A stretch of DNA of 64,000 nt from the NCBI GenBank assembly GCA_020152595.1, contig JAIGNY010003802.1:680522-744521 (forward strand), in the 5' to 3' direction. Source of the DNA: Chiridota heheva. Lineage: Eukaryota > Echinodermata > Holothuroidea > Apodida > Chiridotidae. Below the pieces are notes generated by a model. The model made no database searches. It was not told the DNA's origin and was given only the letters and a program-made list of their open reading frames with translations. Below, one piece after another: positions 35,801 through 44,345 of this stretch (positions within the stretch are counted from its first letter, which is position 1; each line of letters opens with the position of its first letter). Both the position numbers and the translations under genes were made by a program.

Positions 35801-38800
35801 GTGTGTGGTTTTATTATTGCTTAAGATACAAGTGATTTAAATTTGGGATATATTGGGCAGAAATCGAGGGGTGGGTTGTTTAGGGTAATGTCTGTCAAGA
35901 CTTTCCAATGGAATGTGGTGAACAATGAATCAAGTGGTCTCTGGTATCAAAGAAAATATAAACAATTGGCTTCTGCCATGAATGGAAAATGATGGGATGT
36001 GAATCTTGACTGAAAGGAACTCAAACAATGAATGGTTAGCCTGAATGAAACCGAAATAATATTGCCTTGGAAGAAATCAGTCAGAAGATAATTCCCAAGT
36101 CTTTAGAATGCACGTGATCAATACAGATCAAACTTGGGGATGAATCTTGGTGGGCCTAGAATATCTGAGATAGATTGTATTGGGTATGGGGATCGGATGA
36201 ATTCTAAAATTATTTTAGGCATGTTGAAATTCCATGGGGGTGGAGGTATGCACTCTACAGAGATTCTAGTTTCTCATGTAAGCTCAGTATTGTTTTTGAA
36301 TTCTTTGCTAAAATTCTTTTTAAGTTGGGCAGCAATTCTGAGGAAGGGGTCCTGCATCTTTACCATACCCCCAATCAGGGGCATAACTAGACCAAGAGCG
36401 CAAGAGGGGGTGTAGGAACAAATTTGCCCGACGAAAAGTTGCACTTTCCTGTCTTACCTGTAAACGATACACATGTTGTCTACAATCACAATATTGAACA
36501 ATTGGGAATCCTCCCCTCCACCCCCTCCCTCCCTTTATCCTGAACCAAACGAAACTGCATGAGAAACAGCATATCCCTTAAGCATCCCTGGCGGCATCCA
36601 GGTGGCAAAACTTTGGTTTTTGCCCCAAAAAGGCTGAAAATCCAACACAAAGTTCAAAAATTTGTGTGATGAAAAGAAATTGTAAGTTTCTCTTCTTAAA
36701 ATCTAGGTTACTGTTTCTAAACAGGCAGAAGAGAATTTTCCATTGAAAAGCATGTATTTCCATTGAAAGCATGATTTGAAGATATTTAGTTTTTGATGCC
36801 CCAAAATCAACACAAAGTTCCAAAATGTAAGCGAAAAATTACAGGGTTCTGTGGTGAATCAAGGGTAGGAATTCATCTGGAGCCCTTGTAAGGGGTTTAG
36901 GGACAAAGCCCCTTAAACTCTGAAGATTTCTTGTCTTTAATGCCTTAAAATGGCTGAAATTCATCACAAACTAACAAAGATCAGAAAATTTAAGTGGTGA
37001 TAAGATGACAATATTAAATTCTCATGTTAAAATCTACTCAAATAAGCATGAATACCATTTCTAAACAGGCAGATTCAGGAGAGACCCATCCCCAGAAGCT
37101 CTGAAGATTTATAGTTTTTGATATAGGCTCTGGATTTTAAGCGTATAATGTCAGTACATGGGCGGGAATCTTTCATACATCCCAGGTGTCCAACCCGAGC
37201 CCAAACAGCATCATGCCAAGTTGTTTCTGATATCTAGACAATTCTAGCATGATTGAGATGTATCTCTAATTTAAACCGTAGAGCCAACATTTTAAATTTC
37301 TGCCCGACTAAGTGCCCAGGTATGATGTTGTTTGCATCATGATGCCAAGTCGAGAGGACATTATTCTGATATCTAGACGATTCAGGAATGATTTAGATAT
37401 ATCTGTGATTTGAATAGTACATCCAACATTTTACATCTCTGCCTGAATAAGTGCTTAAGTATGATATTGTCAGCATCATGCCGAGCCGGAGGTCGGGATG
37501 ACATGATTTTAATATTTAGCTGAGTCGAGCATGACTGAGATATACTCTGATACAAGTACATCCTACATTCTACATCTCTGCCCGACTAAGATCGCCGTCA
37601 GGCCAACTAAAGGAAGAGGGGGGAGGGGGGGGGGGGGGTGCTCATACGGCCATGAAGATAACAAAACATTTATGATATTATCCAGAGCAATTTCAAAAGT
37701 AGTTTGTCTTAGATTTAAAAAATAAAAAAATTAAAATAGTAAATAATAATAATAGTAATAATTTTCCTACATTTTTTTCTCCTAATATTGGACCATGTTT
37801 TTGCCCGATGAAATAGTCAAAATTGGAATTACCCGTTGAATTTTTTATCTTTCTTTTTCTAGGGGAGTATAACACCCCCACATCCCCTTAAGTTATGCCC
37901 CTGCCCTCATTTGACATCGAATAGCTGAAGGTTTTTATTTAAATGGATTACATAAGAATAAGAAATTTGCATATTAAGGCCTGAAAATTCTAAAAGTTCC
38001 AAAATGGTCATTATAACTATCTTTAAACTATTTAAAAGTTTTTGGTCATCTATTTGGAAATGATATAGCGAAATGTTGCCTTCAACTCCCCATGAACCAG
38101 AAAATCAAAAATATAACCTTACAAACCAGTCTTCGACTGGTGTTATCCACGTACCCAAATTGTATTATTTTTTATCTGCAGCACCTTGATATTTGTGAGA
38201 TCATGCGGGACATTTTATTATCAAAGAAGACCAGGCAGGAGCAGCTATCTGTAATGCTGAGTACTGTGCACAACAATCTAGAGACAATTTTTCCCGGATA
38301 CGATAAAAAAGTGCCATACGCCGAACTAAGAAAACTGTGGAAGGAAGTGGGCCAAGAAGTCTTGAATAATGTGAGTAGAGTGCTGAGACAAGTTAAAGTC
38401 TTATTTCATCACCAAATATGAATCGAAATGCCGATGTTCGATTTATTATCTTCTCTTTTATAACTGACAACTTCTCCTTTACCACTGCCTACTCTTTCTC
38501 TTCCAACCTACTCTACACTTCCTGGCTTATCTTCCCTCAGAATGCACCATTTATTATTTCGATGTTTTAATATATTTTAACCTCGGCGTTGAAATGCCCT
38601 CTGTTGGGTTGGGGCACCCCTACACTGTTGCAGATTTCACTCAGTATAACAACAAGGCGCAAAAATGTGTCAAGCAATGGCTGTATTTAGTTTGAATTTG
38701 TGTGTGGACTCGATAAGAAGACCGTTGACGTACATTACCAATAAGTCTCATTAATCAGTCTCAGGGATGCCATTGTATAACAGTAATAGCAAAGAATATT

Positions 38801-41800
38801 CTTTTTGTACATCTGTGCACAAGTATATCATGGCCTTCCAAAAAATGGAACATGAAAAAAATGCTTAGTACAAATTGACAGAAATTATGACTCAAGTTAT
38901 CAAAACTCATACTTATCAAACCTGGAATTATTGTGATTGTTTTTTGTCAACTTCGTGGTTAGGTTATGGTTTTTGTTCTTGTAGAATGTATGGGGATGAT
39001 TGTTCTAAACTGTAGGAAAGAAATGATGAGTAATCACTGGATTGAGTAAAAGTCATTAATGGCTGAAAAAATGGCTGAATGGGAAAACAATTTTGTAGAG
39101 TTTTGTGAGGATTTTGGGCATGCCTACAATTCACCTTTTATGCCATGAATTTGTACAAAGGTAAGATTTCTTGAAAGTTTGATGACTTGACAAACGAAAT
39201 TAACTTTTGAAAATTCTTTAAAAGACCAGCTATGAGTTCTATGCTTTTTGGCACAATATTCTTGTGATTTTTCCTGTGCATTTTTATTAAAGAGGAGAAT
39301 TAAAGAAATAAATTGGTGAAAAAACCCATGCTGGTATCATATTCTGTTGAGAGGAAAATTCTAAGATTCCCACATTGTGTTGAAAAGTGACTGTAACTAA
39401 TTCATATGATATATAGATGCAGGTTCAAAAATGTGTTTTTATTTCTTTGAAAATTAATTACTTCTTTCTAAATTATAAGAATTTTTGCAGTTTTGATAAT
39501 TGGGATGGGGCATATAAAAATGCAGTGTACAAGAAAATGGCGTGTGTGTGTATGTACGTGGGTGTATGTGTGTGTTTATACATGTTTGTGACGGCCAGCT
39601 CGTAAACGTGATATCGGGGCTTAATTTAAAAATATCTAAATGTTCATATCTTAGCAACCGTGTGCCTTGTTTTGTTTCATATTTGGTATAATTCTGATAT
39701 TAGCTGGTGTGTGCATGTTTATATTTATAAGTGGGCGGGTTTTAAAGTGAAAATTTTGAAAAAGTGATATACGAACAATTGTATGTCCATTTTGCGTCAT
39801 ATTGGCATGATAAATTTGTTGGTTATTGTGTACATGCTTATGTTATTAACAGATTTCATTAATATGCATGGTGGGCATGGTATAATGTGAAAGTGCTAAA
39901 TGATGTAAACACCATACTGTATCTCATGAACGATATATCAGATTCATGCTATATGTGGTACATATGGTCTGTACATATGTTCTATGTGCTATATGTGGTA
40001 CACAGAATGTGCATGGTCTGTACATATGTTCTAATGTTGTAGTAGTGATGTCATGAATATTATTGAGTAGGCGGGCTTACTGAGAAATTCTTTAAATAGG
40101 ATAAATGAGCAAGCATTTTTGCATCATACTTGCTAGGACAATGTTGTTTCCCCCTCGCCAACAAAGTTGGTGAAGAGGGGATCTAGCATCTTTACTATTC
40201 ATCCGTTTGTCTGTCCATATCTATTGTCTATTCGGCCTCATGCATTGTTCAGCTACTAGGGAACAAAAGATTGCTGCCCTAGGAAAGAAATTCCAAATAT
40301 TTTTATGAAAATTTATAAAATGGAGAACAGATGCATTCCAGACTTGAATAGCAGCAATTAAGGGATTTGTCCTAGGATGAAAAAAAAGTTGAATAATAGA
40401 ACTGATGACTGAATGGAATTTATAATAAAGTGTCTTGGAAATGAATAAGGAAAAAAACAAGGTTTTGCTAGAATAGAGTGGAAACATAATAGACTTATGA
40501 TAAAGTCCAAGTTAATCTGCAATGAATTTTCATGATGGTAGTTGAATGGGGCATGTTGAGTAGATAGAAGTTAGGGGATGGGAGTCAGAGGAAAGAATGT
40601 TGGGTGGAAGATGGTAGAATGATTGGTAGATGTAGGAGGAATTAGGATGAAGGTGGGATGGCATGGGGGACAGGATGGGATGAAATGTGGGACTGTGGGA
40701 TGGCATGTGGAACAGGGTACCATAGAATGTGGGACAGGATGTCATGGCATATTGGACAGGGTGGGGTAGCATGTGGGACATGGTGGCATGGCATATGCAA
40801 CAAGCAAGGGTGTAGGAAGCACAGCGCTGAGGGGCTTTAGCCCCCCCCTATCAAAATGTGAGGGTGGAAGTATGCTTTCCCCCCCCCCCCTCCCTTTTCT
40901 CCACATACACTTTTCAGGGAAGAATACCCGTTATTGGGCTTATTTGTACCCTCTGTGAAATATATAAACCTTTTCGGAGCTTGTTCGTCTGATTTATTCG
41001 ATTATAATACCTTGGTCCGATCCGGGGTCTAATTTTAGTTTCCCCAATTATAATCATTTGAACTCACCACACTTGGCCGTAAAATGTAGCATTGCATCGT
41101 ATAGACTGCCGTATCGCTTGCATATGTGTAACATACAGCATGCAGTTAGTACGTGTACATGCAGGCGATAGGTCACTGCACTACGAGCGTGTATGTACTG
41201 CCACGTACGTCTTATTTTATTGTCTATTCTTCTTTGTAAATTTTTTTTTTTTTAATTCCCACAATTGTGAAAATAAATGGGACAAAAATGAGACTTTTGA
41301 ATGAGAAGCAGGGTTGAGGTTCGTGGTAAATAAACTTTCAGCCCCACCAAGAATTTTTTTTGTTTCTATGCTGTTGGAAACAAGTTACTGTCATGGCATT
41401 TATATTTATGACAGGCTGGGATGGCATGTGGGACAAGGTGGGATGGCATGGGGACAGAGTGTAATGACATGTGAGACAGGATGGCATGTCATCTGGATTT
41501 CAGGTTCGATGGCAAATGGGACAGGGTGGGATAGCATGTGCGATAGGATGGAATGGCCTGTAGGACAGGGTGGGATGGCACGTGGTACATGGAAGGATAG
41601 CATGTTGAACAGGGTAGGATGGCACATGGTACAGGGAGGTATGGGATGTGGGACAATATGGCATGGTATATGAAACAGGGAAGGATGGCATGTGGGACAG
41701 GGTCGCATGGTATATGGGACAGGGTGGCAAGGTATATAGTGAGAAGTCATCTTGATTGCAGGTGTGATGGTATTTGGGTCATGTTTTGGAATGGTATCTG

Positions 41801-42959
41801 GATTTACTGTAAGGAGGGATATAGGATGGGACATGCAGAACAGAGGATGGGATGGCAGTTGTGACATAGGGTGGGAAGCATGATATTAGCGACGAGGGGA
41901 TTTGTATTATTTGCGATGTCTGGTTAATTACTGTGCAAATGCTTATGTGAACATTTTATTGATCTGCATGGTGGGTGTGGCTTATAAATCATGGAACAAA
42001 TATTTTATGATATGCAATGACATGACAGTTAATACCAATTTTGCAAATCAATCAGCTTATGAAAAAAAAAAGCATCGGAATGACAACACCTTTTGTTCTG
42101 GTTGTTTTAATAGTCATCTATCATAATAATACATTCCCATTAGAATTTACATGAAAACTCCATTGATTCCACCATTCAACAGTAGGTTTCCATAGGTGCT
42201 TTATGACTCTCTACCCTCCATATTTCTCCCCAGCCAATCAAAGAGCCAGAGAAATTCAAACGTAGGTCTAGTATGCCAGTGCTATCTGTGAAATCCTCCA
42301 ACAATGGGAAGCAAACTGAGATCTCATCCATGTCGTATGCAAGGAGACCTTTATACAGATTAATTTCTTCCTCTCCGTCACTGTCAACATCCAACCAGCC
42401 CTCTGTCTTCCAAAGCAACCCACCGACTTCAAAACATTCATCATTGACGAGCACAGCTAACAGTCAAGGACACCAAGCCCCACTTCCATTAGTAGTCAAA
42501 TCTGCCAGCACTTCAACAAAGGTGATTAAAACTTTGGAGTTTTGTAAGCAGAAATCAAAAAAGTTGAACTCGGGTCCTGTTGAAGTGCTAGATGTGGAGT
42601 CACCTGATGGACCCTCACAGACTCTGGCCAACGTATGGACTGCAGATGATGTGGAAGTATGGCGGACCAAGGGTGCCAAGGTCCATCCGAAGCTTGACCA
42701 CACAGCCAAGATCAATTTATTTGGATCCACACAGTCATGCACTTCATCCAGTGCCCACAAGAAGAAGAAGAAAGAGCATTCTGGGGCTCGAGAGGAGGCT
42801 CAAGAGTCTCCGTGCATGATTGTGGAGGATGACGATGACTCGATGAGCCTTGGGAGTTGTTCCTTAACGAGCCTTGATAGCTGCAATGAAGACATAATTG
42901 GCATCTCCAGTTTATCATCGGAAGATGATGACCTTACTGTGGTAGACCTTGGGGAGTAA
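23659..42959 (+). CDS. TRIM-type RING/B-box/coiled-coil protein, 781 aa, five coding exons (PML-like layout)
   Basis: Joining 23659-24552, 26065-26182, 34748-35166, 38182-38370 and 42234-42959 gives 2346 nt, an uninterrupted 781-residue frame with all splice phases agreeing. The RING finger is at residues 18-58 (C18, C21, C33, H35, C38, C42, C55, C58) and a single B-box at about 98-127. A coiled-coil region follows at about 133-262. A SUMO-acceptor consensus IKEE has its lysine at 286. Exon 3 adds a Ser/Glu/Lys-rich linker with a bipartite basic cluster (456-459 and 470-473), probably a nuclear signal. Exon 5 ends in an acidic Ser-rich tail with several hydrophobic-plus-acidic stretches like SUMO-interacting motifs. 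TRIM proteins with RING are usually ubiquitin or SUMO E3 ligases. The layout resembles PML/TRIM19, but no orthology is claimed. Confidence 0.88.
24553..26064 (+). other. TRIM gene intron 1
   Basis: It starts GTAAAT and ends TATTAG. It holds a G-run near 24629-24655 and a long pyrimidine-rich array listed separately. No other gene-like feature is supported. Confidence 0.8.
25165..26010 (+). repeat. C-rich minisatellite CCCACCTCTACCCCTCC in intron 1
   Basis: About 850 bp consist of variants of CCCCACCTCTACCCCTCC with units of roughly 12-20 bp. All three plus-strand frames are open over long stretches because the array is nearly free of stop trinucleotides. These frames encode only Pro/Leu/Ser/Tyr/His repeats and are not genes. 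The complementary strand is G-rich, with G-quadruplex and triplex potential close upstream of exon 2. Confidence 0.95.
26065..26182 (+). CDS. TRIM gene exon 2 (118 nt)
   Basis: The acceptor TATTAG precedes GTTTCAATTCACGAAG and the donor is AAAG before GTAATT. Phase 0 in and phase 1 out give 39 residues starting VSIHEGGSESVASSS and ending KKGFKHK plus one base. The sequence is Ser/Glu/Lys-rich linker with no domain. The acceptor pyrimidine tract is weak, which may make this exon skippable. Skipping it would shift the frame (118 is not a multiple of 3). Confidence 0.78.
26700..26817 (+). repeat. trinucleotide microsatellite (TAG/CAG/TAA)n in intron 2
   Basis: Runs of TAG, then CAG/TAG mixtures, then TAA triplets fill this interval. 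An open frame on the minus strand (poly-Leu) is an artefact. Confidence 0.95.
26818..28485. other. intron 2 sequence, nothing assigned
   Basis: No coding similarity or tandem repeat was noted. The sequence is AT-rich and non-repetitive at the scale that can be read by eye. Confidence 0.5.
28490..29290 (+). mobile_element. LINE fragment with RNase H domain and (CAAA)n tail
   Basis: In one frame near 28565-28635 the translation FFWRPSHVGIPGNDRADAAA matches the RNase H block of I/Jockey-type retrotransposons. Near 28800-28870 the translation RIDNVHITRLRIGHTHLTHS matches the conserved segment that follows it. The fragment ends in CCTCATCAAACAAACAAATA at 29255, a (CAAA)n tail. This is a different LINE group from the CR1/L2-like copies, which lack RNase H. 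It is broken by frameshifts and 5' truncated, and sits in intron 2 of the TRIM gene. Confidence 0.85.
29400..29930. repeat. dispersed repeat rich in TAGGCCTA
   Basis: TAGGCCTA or AGGCCTA words occur at least five times between 29440 and 29680. The segment 29736-29776 is the inverse of 15089-15129 with one mismatch. The segment 29809-29910 matches 6238-6277 and 7052-7110. The interval is therefore a repeat, or nest of repeats, present elsewhere in the window. Confidence 0.7.
29960..30580 (+). repeat. degenerate tandem repeat around AATATTGTGTCAAATCTAGGG
   Basis: The motif AATATTGTGTCAAATCYAGG recurs near 30113, 30178, 30262, 30376, 30440 and 30551, at spacings of 64-114 bp. Between the motifs are GAAGCCCCTGGAAG-like segments. 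The copies are strongly diverged, so this is an old array. Similar GGGACAAAGCCCC words occur at about 36900. Confidence 0.7.
30600..32687. other. intron 2 sequence with a pyrimidine tract, otherwise unassigned
   Basis: A C/T-rich tract with CCCTTCC and CCCTCCA words occupies about 31100-31190. The segment near 32105-32590 begins with GGCCCGTAGCCAGG and ends with TTAAGTTATGCCCATGCCCTG. It resembles the right end of the element at 36376-37903 and may be a relative. No coding similarity was found. Confidence 0.5.
32688..33495 (-). mobile_element. CR1/L2-like LINE 3' end, minus strand
   Basis: The minus-strand frame 33102-33491 contains HASPLLNKLHWLPVSQRI near its start, then LKLYTPARSLRSSS, HVWNSLPSHIRHA and a FKTRLKTFLF end. 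This is the standard C-terminal region of this LINE group. The 3' UTR runs to a (TTA)n-type tail at about 32688-32735 after TATATAAGAACTGTG. A (TCCA)n microsatellite lies inside it at 33000-33022. It is 5' truncated and sits antisense in intron 2 of the TRIM gene. Confidence 0.9.
34025..34440 (-). mobile_element. LINE C-terminal fragment (WKLIGHVLRM type), minus strand
   Basis: Minus-strand translation in shifting frames gives NVLAVLHYRSDTWRMTKGDE near 34345-34410, then a HRAKIDTISEQIRRRR-like stretch near 34240-34290. It ends with a WAPEGRRRRG-like block near 34130-34175. This order is characteristic of the C-terminus of RTE/CR1-related LINEs with the IGHVLRM motif. Several frameshifts are present. 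It lies antisense in intron 2, about 300 bp before exon 3. Confidence 0.8.
34748..35166 (+). CDS. TRIM gene exon 3 (419 nt)
   Basis: The acceptor TTTTATTTTCATTTTTAG is strong. The first two bases complete the codon left by exon 2 (GGT, Gly338). The exon ends GATCCAAGT before GTAAGT, a consensus donor at 35167, in phase 0. It encodes residues 338-477: a low-complexity Ser/Gly/Glu/Asp linker followed by KKKR (456-459) and KKHK (470-473), spaced like a bipartite nuclear localisation signal. No globular domain is seen. The frame is fully open across the exon, which supports real coding. Confidence 0.87.
35692..35900 (+). repeat. dispersed repeat with CCTCC-CCAAC-GTTGG-GGAG hairpin end
   Basis: A hairpin at 35692-35716 (CCAAC paired with GTTGG around CAA, flanked by CCTCC/GGAG) is followed by ACGTTTTTGCCTGTGTTTG. 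Next come CTTAAGAACTGATGAATGG and ATTTTGATCAAATTTAGTG. The hairpin layout matches the left end of the element at 40149, so this is probably another member or truncated copy of the same class. The right end was not identified. Confidence 0.6.
36580..37130 (+). repeat. ~160-bp tandem repeat in the hAT-like element
   Basis: The motif CCAACACAAAGTTC or a variant recurs at about 36642, 36809 and 36962, and TTTCTAAACAGGCAGA recurs at about 36714 and 37057. These give a repeat of roughly 150-170 bp with three to three and a half diverged copies. Confidence 0.7.
37170..37590 (+). repeat. ~138-bp tandem repeat, three copies
   Basis: TTTCTGCCCGACTAAGTG near 37297, TCTCTGCCTGAATAAGTG near 37435 and TCTCTGCCCGACTAAG near 37573 are evenly spaced. 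Each is preceded by ACATTTTA-type and GATATCTAGAC-type segments. The sequence is non-coding. Confidence 0.8.
38182..38370 (+). CDS. TRIM gene exon 4 (189 nt)
   Basis: The acceptor TTTTTTATCTGCAG and donor AATAAT before GTGAGT bound 63 codons in phase 0 on both sides, so skipping would keep the frame. It encodes residues 478-540, starting HLDICEIMRDILLSKKTRQE and containing FPGYDKKVPYAELRKLWKEV. This short, charged, helix-prone segment is the only part outside the N-terminal module that looks globular. I do not recognise it as a named domain. It deserves a structure-based search. Confidence 0.88.
38371..39535. other. intron 4, left part, nothing assigned
   Basis: No coding similarity or tandem repeat was recognised in this AT-rich stretch. 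Confidence 0.5.
39540..40148 (+). repeat. dispersed repeat R, left part (host of the element b insertion)
   Basis: It starts with GTGTGTGTATGTACGTG microsatellite-like sequence and TTTGTGACGGCCAGCTC. It continues with CGGGGCTTAATTTAAAAAT, TTCATATCTTAGCAACCG and TGAATATTATTGAGTAGGCG, and ends ...CAATGTTGTT at 40148. All these segments recur in order at 47727-48720. The repeat resumes at 41924 on the other side of element b. Confidence 0.8.
40630..40800 (+). repeat. minisatellite block 1 of element b
   Basis: Variants of GGCATGTGGGACAGGATGGG occur in about seven copies. The block is cut off at 40800 by a segment with GGGGCTTTAGCCCCCCCC and a C-run near 40880, which looks like a later insertion. 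Confidence 0.8.
41405..41870 (+). repeat. minisatellite block 2 of element b
   Basis: Tandem ~22-bp variants of GGCATGTGGGACAGGGTGGG are followed by the right end of the element. The long minus-strand and plus-strand open frames here are repeat artefacts. Confidence 0.85.
41924..42120 (+). repeat. dispersed repeat R, right part
   Basis: TTAATTACTGTGCAAATGC, then TTATTGATCTGCATGGTGGG, ATGACAGTTAATAC and AAAAAGCATCGG match 48715-48900 in the same order. This completes the repeat R copy interrupted by element b. It ends about 115 bp before exon 5 of the TRIM gene. Confidence 0.8.
42234..42959 (+). CDS. TRIM gene exon 5 (last coding exon, 241 codons)
   Basis: The acceptor is CCATATTTCTCCCCAG and the frame continues in phase 0 as PIKEPEKFKRRSSMPVLS. 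It encodes residues 541-781, a Ser-rich tail with a basic run (HKKKKKEH, 715-722). It has four hydrophobic segments next to acids or serines: VEVLDVES (656-663), MIVEDDDDS (735-743), IIGISSLSSEDDD (761-773) and LTVVDLGE at the extreme C-terminus. These resemble SUMO-interacting motifs. The stop TAA at 42957 overlaps a GTAAGT at 42956-42961, so an alternative donor could read through to an unseen downstream exon. Confidence 0.87.
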   Translation, partial: PIKEPEKFKRRSSMPVLSVKSSNNGKQTEISSMSYARRPLYRLISSSPSLSTSNQPSVFQSNPPTSKHSSLTSTANSQGHQAPLPLVVKSASTSTKVIKTLEFCKQKSKKLNSGPVEVLDVESPDGPSQTLANVWTADDVEVWRTKGAKVHPKLDHTAKINLFGSTQSCTSSSAHKKKKKEHSGAREEAQESPCMIVEDDDDSMSLGSCSLTSLDSCNEDIIGISSLSSEDDDLTVVDLGE

Positions 42960-43290
42960 GTTATAAGCCTGGATCGGATACCATGTAAGTTTGAAGGTGT
43001 AGTGGTATCTAATTACAATGTATACCTTTTACAAGTAAATAGTCAGTGAAAACGTGTAATAACTGTTGAACAAAATGTTCCCTTAAATGACGTTTTTATA
43101 GGAGATGAATATACTCATGTCTCCCAACAAATTAGATGTTAAAAAAGTTATTAATGCCACACATATCAGGTATGGGTATCTTGCGTGTGTGGGGGGGGCT
43201 GCAGTTCTGATCTGGCCCAGCTGAAGGAGATAGGGAAGGTCGCAAGAAGCTTGGTGATGTAGATTAATTCTGTAATGTCTCAATTTCACT

Positions 43291-43296
43291 AATAAA
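43291..43296 (+). promoter_or_regulatory. candidate polyadenylation signal AATAAA
   Basis: The first AATAAA after the stop codon lies 332 bases downstream, a plausible 3' UTR length. Cleavage would fall around 43310-43325. No transcript evidence is available from sequence alone. Confidence 0.5.
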
Positions 43297-44235
43297 AAAT
43301 GACATTTATTACATTAAATATGAATTGCAAAGCAATGAGAAAATGCTTCCTAATATTTCATAATTTAACAAATAGAAAGTTGAATCATTTGTATGTATTG
43401 ACACTAAAATTTAGTGTCATGAACATTGAAATTTCTTGGTGGGTTTTAAATTTGTTTAAGTTTGTGAAATGATAGTTTTGTACCAAAATTGACAACCTAT
43501 TAACAAACTATGCTGCTGGCCTTGTTGCTTTTAGGTGAATCAGATCCTTATTACTGTAATTTTTTTTCAAACATTCTTCAATTGACCTCTTTAAATTAGC
43601 TGATTGACAGCTTTTTCAACCAATCACCCCGCAAATTTGCCTAGCCACAGAATCTGCATAATTAAGTTGGGAAAAAATCCTATGCGGTACTGGTACAGCA
43701 CATCTAGCAATAGCGGCTTGCGCTCGTGCAGTCAATGCAATATACTGCACAAAGCAAATTTCTGCACACACAAACTGAGTGACGACAAGATGGTGAACAA
43801 AAATTGTGCCTACGGGGCCTGCTACAGGCTTTGTAAATCTCCCCGTTACGCAGAATAGTTAGCAAAACAGAATTTTGTTATTCCTTTTGCTAAAAGCTGT
43901 AGAGATCTGGAGAAGTGCCATAAATGGATCAAAGCTTGCAGCAGGCCATATGAACATCTAATTGTCAATGCATTGGTCATGCATGATTATGGATTTGAGG
44001 TTTCTTTGCCCCAACAAGTTACGGCATTGCTATTGTGGGTGTGGCTTATTTCCCAACTCAGAGACATCAATAATCTTTTGTAGACATGATTCTTCTAGAC
44101 TAAGGAGGAAGTAGCGGTATTCATGTGACTCTGTCTACTTTTATATCAATTTCTTTTTCGCAAGTTTACTCAAACCTATCATAATCCATTTTGTATTATA
44201 TTCCTTTCATTTTATATTATTTAAAATCGTATGAT
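43297..44235. other. intergenic stretch after the TRIM gene, nothing assigned
   Basis: No coding similarity or clear repeat is visible. A downstream exon of the TRIM gene cannot be excluded but none was recognised. Confidence 0.45.
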
Positions 44236-44237
44236 CT

Positions 44238-44345
44238 TTGTTTACTTCTTTTTTTCTTAAGGCTGGCAAATGTTTATTTTTTTACTGAAGACCTCTGTTT
44301 ACTTCTTTTTTTCTTAAGGCTGGCAAATTTGTATTCTTTTACTGA
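44238..44345 (+). repeat. 57-bp tandem duplication
   Basis: TGTTTACTTCTTTTTTTCTT followed by AAGGCTGGCAAAT and a T-rich ACTGAAGACC or ACTGAGGACC occurs twice, at 44239 and 44296. The second copy leads directly into the tRNA-like array. Confidence 0.85.

Larger units (their letters stand above)
36376..37903. mobile_element. hAT-like inverted-repeat element (non-autonomous)
   Basis: The left end CAGGGGCATAACTAGACC and right end CTTAAGTTATGCCCCTG form a 13-bp terminal inverted repeat (CAGGGGCATAACT). The flanking 8-mers CCCCCAAT and CCCTCATT agree at six of eight positions, consistent with a decayed 8-bp target duplication as made by hAT transposases. The interior has no coding capacity and is filled by two tandem repeat blocks. 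It lies in intron 3 of the TRIM gene. The superfamily is inferred from end sequence and target-site size only. Confidence 0.6.
40149..41923 (+). mobile_element. Helitron-like non-autonomous element 'b' with minisatellite
   Basis: The left end TCCCCCTCGCCAACAAAGTT begins with TC and forms a hairpin (CCCCTC 40151-40156 with GAGGGG 40175-40180; CCAAC with GTTGG around AAA). It is followed by CTATTCATCCGTTTGTCTGT. The right end has GCGACGAGGGGA at 41889-41900, a subterminal inverted copy of the left tip, and finishes GATGTCTGG (CTGG fits CTRR) at 41923 before TT. The uninterrupted relative at 48705-48735 shows one TT where here TT flanks both sides. The interior contains the GGCATGTGGGACAGGGTGGG minisatellite in two blocks separated by about 600 bp of other sequence. 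It has no coding capacity and lies in intron 4 of the TRIM gene. Confidence 0.72.

Noticed and set aside
42464..42918. Minus-strand frames of 68-98 codons
   Set aside because: They are shadows of exon 5 of the TRIM gene, whose plus-strand frame joins in phase with the upstream exons.
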